From Sphingobium sp. B2D3C (GTDB lineage: Bacteria > Pseudomonadota > Alphaproteobacteria > Sphingomonadales > Sphingomonadaceae): DNA of 64,000 nucleotides. Below the pieces are notes generated by a model that did not search any database, was not told where the DNA came from, and worked only from the letters and a program-made list of their open reading frames with translations. Location: NCBI RefSeq assembly GCF_025961835.1, contig NZ_JAOQOK010000001.1:124001-188000 (forward strand). The letters run 5' to 3'. How positions within the stretch are numbered: position 1 is the first letter of the stretch; each line of letters opens with the position of its first letter. Both the position numbers and the translations under genes were made by a program. Positions 1-8,541 of this stretch are shown piece by piece.

Positions 1-442
1 GGATGCGGTCGGCGGGCAGCGGGGCATAGCTCCCCGCGCGGAGCAGCAGCGTGCCATAGAGCGGATAGGCGCCATCGACGCCCTTGAGTTCGGTCAGCAC
101 CGCAGCCGGGCCATCCGTATCGCCGGCCCCCATTGCATTCGCCATCGCCCGCAACCGGATTGTCTCGCTCATCGTCCCCAGCGCGCGTAGCGTCTGCTTC
201 TCGGACTCGCTTGCCTCGCGCTGGCTCATCCGCGCCTCGATATCACCGCCCAGGATCGTCTGCCCCCGTGCGCTAATCTCGCTGGTGATGGAGGTTGTCA
301 GGCTGCCGATCGCCGCCAGCGTCGCCACACCGAGGAACAGGCAGACGAACAGCAGCCGCAGCCCTCGCAGGCCTGCATTCAGGTCGCGCCGGGCAATCGA
401 CCAGCTTGCCTGCAGGCCCAAAGCCCTCATCCGCGTCGTCAT
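1..442 (-). CDS. ABC transporter permease, FtsX/MacB type (YbbP-like), N-terminal part
   Basis: Only the first about 147 residues are inside the window; the gene runs off the left edge. The ATG overlaps the stop of the ATPase gene just upstream (ATGA), so the two are probably translationally coupled. The N-terminus reads as a short basic cytoplasmic stretch, then one hydrophobic helix at about residues 30-48, then a soluble part like the periplasmic core of MacB-type permeases. With the YbbA-like ATPase and a TesA-like esterase next door, this matches the known tesA-ybbA-ybbP arrangement. The exported substrate is unknown. Confidence 0.8.
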   Translation of the reverse strand, partial: MTTRMRALGLQASWSIARRDLNAGLRGLRLLFVCLFLGVATLAAIGSLTTSITSEISARGQTILGGDIEARMSQREASESEKQTLRALGTMSETIRLRAMANAMGAGDTDGPAAVLTELKGVDGAYPLYGTLLLRAGSYAPLPADRI

Positions 443-1140
443 GCGGGCGCGCCCTCCACGATCAGCCCGTCGCGCATTTCCACGATGCGGTTGCAGCGCT
501 GGGCCAGATCGGGGTCGTGGGTGATGATGATGAGCGTCGCCCCGCTCGCCTGCTGGCGGGTGAAGAGCAGGTCGATGATCGCCGCGCCGGTGTGCCCGTC
601 CAGATTGCCCGTCGGCTCATCGGCAAAGATGATCTGCGGCCCCGGCGCCACCGCGCGCGCAATCGCCACGCGCTGCTGCTCCCCGCCGGAAAGCTGGGCG
701 GGATAATGGTCGACGCGATGCCCGAGACCCACCGCCGTCAGTTCCGCGCGCGCTCGCGCAAAGGCGTCCTCAAGCCCCGCCAGCTCCAGCGGCACGGCGA
801 CATTCTCCACCGCCGTCATCGTCGGCAGCAGGTGGAATGCCTGCAGCACGATGCCGATCTGGCCGCGCCGCGCGCGCGCCAGCCCGTCCTCATCCAGCGT
901 GCTGAAATCCGTGCCCGCCACGCTCACGCTGCCGCCGCTCGCCTGCTCCAGGCCGGAGAGCACCGCCATCAGCGAGGACTTGCCGGATCCCGAGGCGCCG
1001 AGGATCGCAATGCTCTCCCCGCGCATTATGTTCAGGTCCACGCCCTTGAGGATATCCACCTTCGCCTCGCCCGTACCGAGCGAGAGGGTGACATTGCGGG
1101 CGCGGATCGCGATATGGGAGGCATCGATGGGTGCATGCAT
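439..1140 (-). CDS. ybbA: ABC transporter ATP-binding protein, YbbA/LolD type
   Basis: A 233-residue nucleotide-binding subunit that should power the FtsX-type permease encoded immediately downstream. Walker A GASGSGKS is at residues 48-55, the signature LSGGEQQ at 150-156, Walker B IIFADEP at 170-176 and the switch histidine at 208, so all catalytic elements are present. Length is normal for the MacB/LolD/YbbA group. Its start codon overlaps that of the divergent esterase gene, so any promoter for either gene lies inside the other gene. YbbA-YbbP is a poorly characterised pair in other proteobacteria, and the substrate cannot be told from sequence. Confidence 0.9.
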   Translation of the reverse strand: MHAPIDASHIAIRARNVTLSLGTGEAKVDILKGVDLNIMRGESIAILGASGSGKSSLMAVLSGLEQASGGSVSVAGTDFSTLDEDGLARARRGQIGIVLQAFHLLPTMTAVENVAVPLELAGLEDAFARARAELTAVGLGHRVDHYPAQLSGGEQQRVAIARAVAPGPQIIFADEPTGNLDGHTGAAIIDLLFTRQQASGATLIIITHDPDLAQRCNRIVEMRDGLIVEGAPA

Positions 1141-1891
1141 GCGGAAAGGGCCTCGCGTGGCAAAGACGTTTACTCGTTATGGTGTCTCACTGCTGCTTGT
1201 CCAAGCACTGCTCGCCTGTTCTCCACAAACTCCCGACACTCAGGGGGGTGCTGGTGCCGGCAATAACGCCGCCGCAGCCCTCTCCAATACGGCAAATGGC
1301 CCTGACGCCCGCAGCGCCCCGGTCGCGGACCGCAAGCTGGTCGTGGTGTTCGGGGATAGCCTCTACGCCGGCTATAATCTTGGGCCACGCGAGGGCTTTG
1401 CCCCGGTGCTGGAGCGCGCGCTGGGGGGGCAGGGCGTGCCCGCGCAGGTGGTCAATGCCGGCGTCTCGGGCGATACCACCGCAGCCGGCCGCCAGCGCCT
1501 CGCCTTCACGCTCGACGGGCTGGAGCGCAAGCCGGACCTCGTGATCGTCGGCCTCGGCGGCAACGATATGCTGCGCGGCCTGGAGCCAAAGGAAACGCGC
1601 GCCAATCTCGATGCGATCCTCGCCGAGCTGCAAAAGCGCGGCATCCCCATCATGCTCACCGGCATGGTCTCCGCCCCCAATATGGGTGCCGACTACGCCA
1701 AGGCCTTCGATCCGATCTTCACCGATCTCGCGAAGAAATATGACGCGCCGCTCTACCCCTTCTTCCTCGATGGCGTGATCGGCAATCGCACCCTCATGCT
1801 GGCGGACGGCATCCACCCCAACCCGCAAGGCGTGGAGAGGATTGTGGGACGGGTTGGGCCGATCGTTGCGGGGGTGTTGAAGGGGGAGTGA
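1139..1891 (+). CDS. tesA: GDSL-type arylesterase / lysophospholipase, lipoprotein (TesA-like)
   Basis: A 250-residue SGNH hydrolase. An N-terminal hydrophobic segment ends in LLAC, a lipobox, so the enzyme is probably a periplasmic lipoprotein. The SGNH blocks are all visible: FGDS carrying the nucleophile Ser, NAGVSGD with the Gly, GGND with the Asn, and DGIHPN with the catalytic Asp and His near the C-terminus. The family hydrolyses acyl-CoA, aryl esters or lysophospholipids. The ATG at 1139 is used here; it overlaps the divergent ATPase start, and a GTG at 1157 is an alternative that keeps the signal peptide. Its place beside ybbA is the usual one for tesA. Confidence 0.88.
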   Translation: MRKGPRVAKTFTRYGVSLLLVQALLACSPQTPDTQGGAGAGNNAAAALSNTANGPDARSAPVADRKLVVVFGDSLYAGYNLGPREGFAPVLERALGGQGVPAQVVNAGVSGDTTAAGRQRLAFTLDGLERKPDLVIVGLGGNDMLRGLEPKETRANLDAILAELQKRGIPIMLTGMVSAPNMGADYAKAFDPIFTDLAKKYDAPLYPFFLDGVIGNRTLMLADGIHPNPQGVERIVGRVGPIVAGVLKGE

Positions 1892-1981
1892 GGGGCCGCT
1901 CGGCTGTACGCCCGCTCTGTCTATGCGGTCTAGTGCATTATTGGTGTTTTCGCTGGTCTCAATGTCGAATAAGAGCAAGCC

Positions 1982-2689
1982 ATGCGGGCAGCTGAGCGGA
2001 TGGAGTTGTTAGAGAAGGTCGGTACTGAACTGCAGCGCCGGTATACCTTCACTGATATCGACGCCTTTTTTGCAGCGTTGAATATTTCGACTGCAAGTGT
2101 GGAAACTTGGGGCGGCGTTAATAGCAAACGCGTCTATGCGAAGGCCGTTTTATCGCATGTTCCCGAGAACGATTTGCTGCGTGTGGCGCAGGAGCTTGAT
2201 CTTGTTCCAGCGGGGAAGTTTGAGGCGGTCAAGCCGCCGATGAACTGGCAGGGAACAAAAGCATTTCGCCTGTTCATTTCGCATATCTCAAAAGACAAGT
2301 TGATTGCGACCCGGCTGAAAAAGGCCTTGGCTTCGTATGAAATCGCCGGCTTCGTTGCGCACGAAGACATTCATCCCACCTTGGCATGGCAAGATGAAAT
2401 CGAACGCGGATTGCAAACCATGGATGCGCTGATTGCAGTTCACACTCGCGGATTTAAAGACTCAACGTGGTGCCAGCAGGAGGTGGGTTTTGCGCTCGGC
2501 CGCGGCACCAAGGTGATCTCATTCAAGATGGACGAGGACCCGACCGGCTTTATCGGAAAGCATCAAGCGCTTCCGCGTAAGAATCGGACGGCAGAGCAGA
2601 TCGCAGAGGAGATCGACAAGCTTTTGGAGATCGATCCGAGGACAACGGAGCGTCTAAACGAAGCGAGGGATAGTGCTATTCCGTTCTAG
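1982..2689 (+). CDS. TIR-domain protein, candidate NADase of a defence system
   Basis: 235 residues in two parts. Residues 1-75 form a small, probably helical module that I do not recognise with certainty; it recalls modules that precede effector domains in abortive-infection proteins. Residues 95-200 are a TIR domain: it starts FRLFISH, and carries STWCQQE at 161-167, where E167 sits at the position of the catalytic glutamate of TIR NADases (WCxxE). A charged C-terminal tail follows. Codons and base composition are more AT-rich than the neighbours, which suggests transfer. No Thoeris ThsA, CBASS cyclase or NLR gene lies beside it; the only close partner is the small membrane protein downstream. 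The NADase role is inferred from the motif. Confidence 0.8.
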   Translation: MRAAERMELLEKVGTELQRRYTFTDIDAFFAALNISTASVETWGGVNSKRVYAKAVLSHVPENDLLRVAQELDLVPAGKFEAVKPPMNWQGTKAFRLFISHISKDKLIATRLKKALASYEIAGFVAHEDIHPTLAWQDEIERGLQTMDALIAVHTRGFKDSTWCQQEVGFALGRGTKVISFKMDEDPTGFIGKHQALPRKNRTAEQIAEEIDKLLEIDPRTTERLNEARDSAIPF

Positions 2690-2824
2690 ACGGGATAGAA
2701 AAATTTTGAATATCGTAACACTTTAAGCCATCGCGGTAGCTGCCTGCCTGGACGTGACCGTAGTCCTTCTTGTAGCGGCCATAAAATCGCTGATAACCGG
2801 CATTCCTCTAGAAAGATTGGTAGA

Positions 2825-3040
2825 GTGATTTCGATCCTTCAAGCTGGCATTTTCCTATTGTTGCTATTCGCTGGCTTGCGCGCATTTCAGATGTTTCGGA
2901 CAGGCACGATCAAAACCTTTGACGAAGACGGACCAGTCTTGTTTATAACGCGGCGAGATCAGCCGCTCATCTATTGGACAATTATTGTGTGCTTTTATGT
3001 GGTTTTAACGGTCGTGGCGGCTTGCGCTGCTGTATTATAG
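2825..3040 (+). CDS. Small two-helix membrane protein, unknown function
   Basis: 71 residues starting from GTG. A hydrophobic helix at about residues 3-20, a polar central part with RTGTIKTF and ITRRDQP, and a second helix at about 49-70 predict two membrane spans. The central G-x-I ... R-x-D-Q-P ... YW pattern looks familiar from other small proteobacterial membrane proteins, but I cannot name a family. No strong ribosome binding site is visible. It shares the AT-rich composition of the TIR gene 135 bases upstream and may be its partner or an unrelated passenger. Confidence 0.55.
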   Translation: MISILQAGIFLLLLFAGLRAFQMFRTGTIKTFDEDGPVLFITRRDQPLIYWTIIVCFYVVLTVVAACAAVL

Positions 3041-3280
3041 TTCGTGCGTGAATTGCCGATGCGTGCAGATACAACTTAAACGTCGCCGGTTCGCTGAGCA
3101 CCCAAAACTCGCCAATTGAAACCTTTAGACGTTGCCTGAAAGCAGCTGGTCGGTCAGCCTTGGGGCCTGCCTAGGCGGCCTAGCTAACTTGTTTTCAATA
3201 AAATTCCGGCGCTTGGAAAAATCAGGTTCGCACCCATCACCCCCATTCCCCTTCCGCCTCACACGCGCTAGGGCGGCGCG

Positions 3281-4906
3281 ATGATCCGCCTGACCGGTCT
3301 CACCCTGCCTCTCGATCACCCGGACGATGCGCTCGCGCCCGCCATTGCCGCGCGCCTGGGCATTCCGCAGACCGATCTGCTCAGCCATGAGGTCGTGCGG
3401 CGCGGCAATGATGCGCGGCGCAAGAGTGCGATCCTGCTCGTCTATTCCGTGGATGTCGCCCTGCGCGACGAAGCCGCCGTCCTGGCGCGGTTCGCGGGCG
3501 ACAAGGATGTGCGGCCGCGCCCGGATACGGATTATCGCTTCGTCACCCGCGCGCCGGAGGGCTGGTCCGGCCTGCGCCCGGTCGTCATCGGCGCCGGGCC
3601 GTGCGGTCTGTTCGCGGGGCTGATCCTCGCGCAGATGGGCTTCCGCCCGATCATTGTGGATCGCGGCAAGGTGGTGCGGGAGCGGACCAAGGATACCTGG
3701 GGCCTCTGGCGCCGCTCACAGCTGAACCCGGACAGCAATGTCCAGTTCGGCGAGGGCGGGGCGGGCACCTTTTCGGACGGCAAGCTCTATTGCCGGGTGA
3801 AGGACCCGCGCTTCCTCGGCCGCAAGGTGCTGGAGGAGTTCGTCCGCGCCGGCGCGCCGGAGGACATTCTCACCGAGGCACATCCGCACATCGGCACCTT
3901 CCGCCTCGTCACCATGGTGGAGAGCATGCGCCGCACCATCGAGGCGCTCGGCGGCGAATATCGCTGGCAGACGCGGGTGGACGGGCTGGAGCTGGATCGC
4001 AGCCCGGATGGTAACATGGCCCTGCGCGGGCTGCATCTGCACGACGGGAGCTTCCTGGAGGCCGATCATGTCATCCTCGCCGTGGGCCACAGCGCCCGGC
4101 CGACTTTCGAGATGCTGCACGAGCGCGGCGTGTTCATCGAGCCCAAGCCCTTCTCGCTCGGCGTGCGCATCGAGCATCCGCAGGCCTGGGTGGATGAGGC
4201 GCGCTACGGGCGATACGCCAAGCATCCGGTGCTGGGGGCAGCGGCCTATAGCCTCAGTCATCACTGCGCGAACGGGCGCACGGTCTACAGCTTCTGCATG
4301 TGCCCCGGTGGCCGGGTCGTCGCGGCAACATCCGAGGAAGGGCGCGTCGTCACCAATGGCATGAGCCAATATTCCCGCGCCGAGTTCAATGCCAATTCGG
4401 GGCTGGTGGTGGGCATCGATCCCGCGCGCGATTATCCCGATGGGCCGCTGGCGGGCATCGCGCTGCAGCGGCATTGGGAGTCGCTGGCCTTCGTCGCGGG
4501 CGGCTCCAACTATTGCGCGCCGGGGCAGACGGTGGGGGATTTCCTGGCCGGACGCGCCTCCACAGAGCTGGGCAGCATCACCCCCTCCTACAAGCCGGGC
4601 GTGACGATGACGGACCTATCATCGTGTTTGCCGGATTTCGTGCTGGAATCCTTCCATGAGGCGATCCCCGCCTTCGGCCGCCAGATCGCGCGCTACGATC
4701 ATCCCGATGTGGTGATGACTGGCGTGGAAACGCGCACCTCCTCACCGATCCGCATCACGCGCGGCAAGGATTATCAGAGCCTCAACGTCGCGCGGCTGTT
4801 CCCCGCCGGCGAGGGCGCGGGCTATGCCGGCGGCATCCTCTCGGCGGCGATGGACGGCATCAAGGTCGCCGAGGCCGTGGCGCAGAGCATCATGGCGCGG
4901 CGGTAA
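3281..4906 (+). CDS. FAD-dependent oxidoreductase (COG2509-type, uncharacterised)
   Basis: 541 residues, typical for this family of large FAD-dependent dehydrogenases. Residues 1-90 are a small N-terminal domain. A Rossmann dinucleotide-binding motif (VVIGAGPCGLFAG) follows at about 101-113 with the glycine pattern GxGxxG and the acidic IIVDRG end. A second conserved patch, FGEGGAGTFSDGKL, and the C-terminal GEGAGYAGGI FAD-contact motif are present. Homologues are found in many bacteria but their substrate is not established. ATG at 3281 gives the usual N-terminus (MIRLTGL). It stands alone on its strand. Confidence 0.85.
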   Translation: MIRLTGLTLPLDHPDDALAPAIAARLGIPQTDLLSHEVVRRGNDARRKSAILLVYSVDVALRDEAAVLARFAGDKDVRPRPDTDYRFVTRAPEGWSGLRPVVIGAGPCGLFAGLILAQMGFRPIIVDRGKVVRERTKDTWGLWRRSQLNPDSNVQFGEGGAGTFSDGKLYCRVKDPRFLGRKVLEEFVRAGAPEDILTEAHPHIGTFRLVTMVESMRRTIEALGGEYRWQTRVDGLELDRSPDGNMALRGLHLHDGSFLEADHVILAVGHSARPTFEMLHERGVFIEPKPFSLGVRIEHPQAWVDEARYGRYAKHPVLGAAAYSLSHHCANGRTVYSFCMCPGGRVVAATSEEGRVVTNGMSQYSRAEFNANSGLVVGIDPARDYPDGPLAGIALQRHWESLAFVAGGSNYCAPGQTVGDFLAGRASTELGSITPSYKPGVTMTDLSSCLPDFVLESFHEAIPAFGRQIARYDHPDVVMTGVETRTSSPIRITRGKDYQSLNVARLFPAGEGAGYAGGILSAAMDGIKVAEAVAQSIMARR

Positions 4907-4952
4907 GGTAGCGAGCCGAAGCCTGCGCGGATAACTTCACGCCCGGTTCCTC

Positions 4953-5044
4953 TTCGTCATTCCCGCGAACGCGGGAATCCAGGTCAGCGCTTGCGCTATG
5001 GGGCAGTGTCGAAGCTGGATTCCCGCGTTCGCGGGAATGACGAA
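4953..5044. repeat. Intergenic palindrome, type 1, copy A
   Basis: Two 30-base arms (4953-4982 and 5015-5044) are perfect reverse complements around a 32-base spacer. Each arm contains its own inner palindrome TTCCCGCGAACGCGGGAA. A second copy lies at 28882-28968. It lies in the gap between the convergent FAD oxidoreductase and AcnX genes, so it may also act as a bidirectional RNA hairpin. Confidence 0.9.
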
Positions 5045-5083
5045 GGATGAGGATCACGGGAAGGCCGATCCGCACACCCCCGT

Positions 5084-5524
5084 TCACCCCGGCCTGCGAT
5101 CCCAAACCGTAATCGTCCCGGCATCGCCATCCACCCGCACCCAGTCGCCGGTGCGGATGGCGTCGAGCGGGTCCTGGTCGCACTCGGTCACGGTCGGCGT
5201 GCGCATCACCACCGCGCCGAGCGCGGCCTTGGTGGTCATGATGTTGAACACCATCGCCACCGGTGAGGCGCCGCGCAGCTTGGACATGTGGAAAATGCTC
5301 GACCAGCCCGAGGAACCCTTGGCGCCGGGGAAGACCAGCACCTTGCCTGCAAAGCTCTGGCCCTTCAGCTCATGGCGGCTCTCGATCACCGTGCCGCTCA
5401 TCGGGTTGACGCCGCCCCAGCCGGAGATCGTCTCGCGCGTCACCAGCGCCTCGCCCTCGGCGACGCCGGGCACGACAGAGCGACCGCGGATGATGAGGCG
5501 GGGCTTGTCCAGAACGTCGCTCAT
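5084..5524 (-). CDS. Aconitase X small (swivel) subunit, DUF126
   Basis: 146 residues from the ATG at 5524, which overlaps the stop of the large-subunit gene (ATGA). The protein carries the swivel-domain signature of the AcnX family (IRGRSVVPGVAEGEAL near the start, GWGGVNP, FPGAKGSSGWSS). In two-gene AcnX enzymes this subunit closes the active site over the iron-sulfur cluster of the large subunit. Characterised bacterial AcnX enzymes are cis-3-hydroxy-L-proline dehydratases; archaeal ones dehydrate mevalonate 5-phosphate. Upstream in-frame codons exist, but the coupled start is the better choice. Confidence 0.88.
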   Translation of the reverse strand: MSDVLDKPRLIIRGRSVVPGVAEGEALVTRETISGWGGVNPMSGTVIESRHELKGQSFAGKVLVFPGAKGSSGWSSIFHMSKLRGASPVAMVFNIMTTKAALGAVVMRTPTVTECDQDPLDAIRTGDWVRVDGDAGTITVWDRRPG

Positions 5525-6810
5525 GCCAGGGCTCCTTTCCACTTGCCGGTACAGGCGGCGTCCACGCAGTCGGCGGTGGTGCCGTACCAGCCCTCGATGC
5601 CCATCATCGCGGGCAGATAATGCACCTGCTTGGCGCTATCGAGCGCTGCGACCTTCGTGCCCTTGGGCACCGCCTGGCTGATCGCCGAGCAGGTGTCGGT
5701 CATGAGGTAGGCGCCCGCATCGCGCAGGATCTTGGAATAGCCATTGGCGTCCGCCGTCGCCTTCACCGCCCGGCTGGTGAACACCCACAAAGCGCTGTTG
5801 GCGCTCACCTTGCGGCCCTCGATCAGCGCGCAGACCTGGGCGATTTGCTCGATGGAATAATGCGGGCAGCCGAGCATGACATAATCGACATCCTCGCTGG
5901 AGCCGACGCTGTTCAGCGTCTCGTAGATGCGCCGCCGGGCCGCCGCGTCATAGACGAAGCGCTCGCCTTTCGCCGCGCCGCCGAAGGCCGTCTCCACGCT
6001 CGGCGCCTCGGGGGTGATGCCGACCATGTGATACATCTCGACGCCGCCGGACGAGGCCGCGGCCGCGCCGAAATGCTTGTGGCGGATGAGGCTCGCCTCG
6101 CTGATGTCCCCGGTGATGACGGGGATCGTGTCCTGCACGGCATCGCCGACGAAATAGCCGAGCATCCCCCATTCGAAGATGCTGTCGACCGGCACCTGCA
6201 CGTCCACGCTATGCTGCCCCTTGCGGAAGTCGTCGCGGTGGAAGCCCCAGTCGGGAATGCGCTTGGCCAGCATCGCGGCGCTGGTGGATTCGCGTCCCTC
6301 GCAATTGGTCCGCGCGCCGATGACGGAGTTGGCGAACACCACCGCGCTCGATTCCATCCACGCGCAGTGCTCGCCCATCACCGGCACGTTGCCGGCGAGA
6401 TAGGGCGTGCAGGTCTTGAGGATCTGGATACCGTGGGCGGCGACTTCCGCCTCGTCGGAGACGAAATTGTCGTGCGCCTCCGCCGTCATGCCCTGCTCCT
6501 GCCACAGCGTGGGGTCCATGCCGCCCTGCAGATGGCAGGAAAAGGCGTTCATGCGCGGCACGTCCACCACTTCGTCGCTGTCGAGATCGAAGCGGGAGAA
6601 GACGGCGCGGTAATCGCCGCCATCCGCCGCGTAATAATCTTTCACCCATTGCGGGGCGGAGCCGGGCACGCCGGCAACGTTGTTTGTCTCGACGAAGCGC
6701 TCCGCGCCAAGCGCGTCGGCATAGCGGATGAGCAGTTCCATGGCTTTTTGGGTCGCGGCGCCGGACTCTCCGTCCAGCATGGCTTGTTCGGCATCGGTCA
6801 GCATCACCAT
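5521..6810 (-). CDS. Aconitase X large (catalytic) subunit
   Basis: 429 residues from an ATG with GGAGAG about 6 bases upstream. The sequence shows the AcnX catalytic-domain features, including NCEGRESTSAAMLA in the middle, CPHYSIEQI and TDTCSAISQ with cysteines suited to an iron-sulfur cluster. It forms an operon with the small subunit through an ATGA overlap. The bacterial role with best precedent is dehydration of cis-3-hydroxy-L-proline to an imine on the route to proline. No proline racemase, ketimine reductase or dedicated transporter lies beside it here, so the substrate stays open. Confidence 0.87.
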   Translation of the reverse strand: MVMLTDAEQAMLDGESGAATQKAMELLIRYADALGAERFVETNNVAGVPGSAPQWVKDYYAADGGDYRAVFSRFDLDSDEVVDVPRMNAFSCHLQGGMDPTLWQEQGMTAEAHDNFVSDEAEVAAHGIQILKTCTPYLAGNVPVMGEHCAWMESSAVVFANSVIGARTNCEGRESTSAAMLAKRIPDWGFHRDDFRKGQHSVDVQVPVDSIFEWGMLGYFVGDAVQDTIPVITGDISEASLIRHKHFGAAAASSGGVEMYHMVGITPEAPSVETAFGGAAKGERFVYDAAARRRIYETLNSVGSSEDVDYVMLGCPHYSIEQIAQVCALIEGRKVSANSALWVFTSRAVKATADANGYSKILRDAGAYLMTDTCSAISQAVPKGTKVAALDSAKQVHYLPAMMGIEGWYGTTADCVDAACTGKWKGALA

Positions 6811-7011
6811 GGCAGGCTCTCCAATATTCGTTACCTTACTATCGATCAGGACGGCGCGAGAAGCAAGGCTCGTGATTGTCGCGCAGCGCGAAGTCTGCCC
6901 CATCGGGCACAGAAAAATCCGTGGTAAATGCTCTTTTCACACTGGGGGGATAGAGGCATAGTCTCTTGAGCCATTGAATCACGGGCCTTTGCCGGGCCGC
7001 TGGGAGTTGAT

Positions 7012-7827
7012 GTGAGCGCTGCTTTCCGCTTTCCGCGGTTCTTCATGACCAATGCCGGACCGTGCCCCTATCTGCCTGGGCGTACGGAGCGGAAGGTGTT
7101 TACCGAGCTGACCGGCGAGCACGCGTCCGAGCTCAACGACGCGCTGGGCCGCATCGGCTTTCGCCGCAGCCAGAACGTGGCCTATCGCCCGAGCTGTGCG
7201 GATTGCACGGCCTGCGTCTCGGTGCGGATCGTGGCCAACGAATTCAAGCCCAATGCCACGCAACGCCGCCTCGTGCGCCGCAATAGCGATCTGGTGGTGC
7301 GGGCGTGCAAGCCCTGGTCCACCGACGAGCAATTCTCGCTGCTCCAACGCTATCTCGCCGCCCGCCACCCGACCGGCGGAATGACCGAGATGGACGAGAT
7401 CGATTTTGCCGACATGGTCGAGCAGACGCCAGTCGAGACCTATCTCATCGAATATCGCGAGCCAGACGAAGACGGACGCCCCGGTCGGCTGATCGGCGCC
7501 TGCCTGACGGACAAGCAGGGCGATGGGCTGTCGATGATCTACAGCTTCTTCGAGCCAGAGCTGGAAGGCCGCAATGGCCTCGGCAGCTACATCATCGTCG
7601 ACCACATCCTGCGCGCCCAGCGCGCCGGCCTGCCCTATGTGTACCTCGGCTACTGGGTCGAAGGCTCCGACCGGATGAATTACAAGGTCCGCTATCAGCC
7701 GATGGAAAAGCTCGGCCGCGCCGGCTGGGAGCGGCTGGTGCTGCCGGCAGCCTCCGCAGAAACGCAAAGCGCTGTGCGCCCGGAGCAGAGCCTGACTCGC
7801 GACCATGAGGGGCGGGTTCTCAAGTAA
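7012..7827 (+). CDS. bpt: Aspartate/glutamate leucyltransferase (Bpt), N-end rule
   Basis: 271 residues from a GTG start. The protein has both halves of the arginyl/leucyl-tRNA-protein transferase family: the N-terminal domain with [13 protein letters not shown] and the cysteine pair in [14 protein letters not shown], and the C-terminal acyltransferase domain with [19 protein letters not shown] and [15 protein letters not shown]. In bacteria the Bpt subgroup transfers leucine to N-terminal Asp or Glu, marking proteins for ClpS/ClpAP. Length fits bacterial Bpt. An arginyl specificity cannot be excluded from sequence alone. Confidence 0.92.
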   Translation: MSAAFRFPRFFMTNAGPCPYLPGRTERKVFTELTGEHASELNDALGRIGFRRSQNVAYRPSCADCTACVSVRIVANEFKPNATQRRLVRRNSDLVVRACKPWSTDEQFSLLQRYLAARHPTGGMTEMDEIDFADMVEQTPVETYLIEYREPDEDGRPGRLIGACLTDKQGDGLSMIYSFFEPELEGRNGLGSYIIVDHILRAQRAGLPYVYLGYWVEGSDRMNYKVRYQPMEKLGRAGWERLVLPAASAETQSAVRPEQSLTRDHEGRVLK

Positions 7828-8241
7828 GAGCGCAGTTGTTCGCGATGGCGTGCGAAATGACGTCCAACGCTCACCGTCACCCCGGGCTTGACCCGGGGTC
7901 CCGCTAGCCCTTCTTGTGAGAACGTAATTCGCACCAAGCTTTTGCAAGAGAAAGTCGCGGTGTGTTCGGAGCGGGCCCCGAAAGAAGCTGGACCCCGGGT
8001 CAAGCCCGGGGTGACGATGGGGACGAGGCTAGAACGTCTTAATACTCTGGCGCCCCGCTTATCGGAGCCCAGATGGCGGTAATCTTAGCCACCTTCGGAG
8101 GAGGGGAGGAGCACCTGCGAAGTCGTCGCGTCCTGGCAGCTAGTTCTAGACCAAAGCTCGGCCCATCAAGCTATACGAACGCAGAAGTTATGTGGCTATC
8201 CAGGCGTTGTCGGAACAGCTCGATGATGGCAGACGGCATTT
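7828..8241. other. Gene-free stretch between bpt and the zinc-ribbon gene
   Basis: No convincing gene is seen in these 414 bases. The first half is taken up by a long palindrome, described separately. The second half (about 8020-8240) becomes more AT-rich and probably holds the promoter of the zinc-ribbon gene. Short reading frames here lack a ribosome binding site and protein-like composition. Confidence 0.6.
7875..8016. repeat. Intergenic palindrome, type 2
   Basis: Arms of 27 bases at 7875-7901 and 7990-8016 are perfect reverse complements; each arm contains the inner palindrome CCCGGGCTTGACCCGGG-like core. The spacer is 88 bases, longer than in the other palindromes of the window. No second copy was seen here. 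Confidence 0.88.
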
Positions 8242-8541
8242 ATGTCACTCTACCCCAAATGCTGGATTTTTTCGGCTCTCGTTTTGCTCGAATTCTTCAG
8301 CGCGCCCATATGGATACCACTGCTGAACCGGACGTTCGGTGATGCGGGAATGTTCGTCGGCGCAGTTTTTTGGATCAGCCAATGGGTCTTTGCGATGTGC
8401 GAATTCCGCTGCCCAAGCTGCGATCTCTCACCCTTTCAAAGTAACAAAGGCTTCGTCGCATGGTTCACGCCATGGCCCAGATCTACCTGTGGTGATTGCG
8501 GACGAAGCCATCGGTCCTGCGATAGCATTGACGTCAGCTAA
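8242..8541 (+). CDS. Small membrane protein with C-terminal zinc ribbon
   Basis: 99 residues. Two hydrophobic segments (about residues 8-28 and 34-52) are followed by a cytoplasmic-looking tail with CPSC at 57-60 and CGDC at 83-86, a classic four-cysteine zinc-ribbon spacing. The region is less GC-rich than its neighbours. I do not recognise a named family. The spaced cysteine pairs and ordered membrane/soluble layout argue that it is a real gene; no strong ribosome binding site is visible before the ATG. Confidence 0.55.
   Translation: MSLYPKCWIFSALVLLEFFSAPIWIPLLNRTFGDAGMFVGAVFWISQWVFAMCEFRCPSCDLSPFQSNKGFVAWFTPWPRSTCGDCGRSHRSCDSIDVS

Noticed and set aside
5620..6927. Long plus-strand reading frame opposite AcnX (435 codons)
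   Set aside because: It is antisense to a well-supported gene, rich in Arg, His, Ala and Asp as expected for a shadow frame in GC-rich DNA, and has no known motif.
8073..8342. 89-codon frame overlapping the zinc-ribbon gene
   Set aside because: No motif and no binding site; the overlapping frame from 8242 has the ordered membrane and zinc-ribbon layout.
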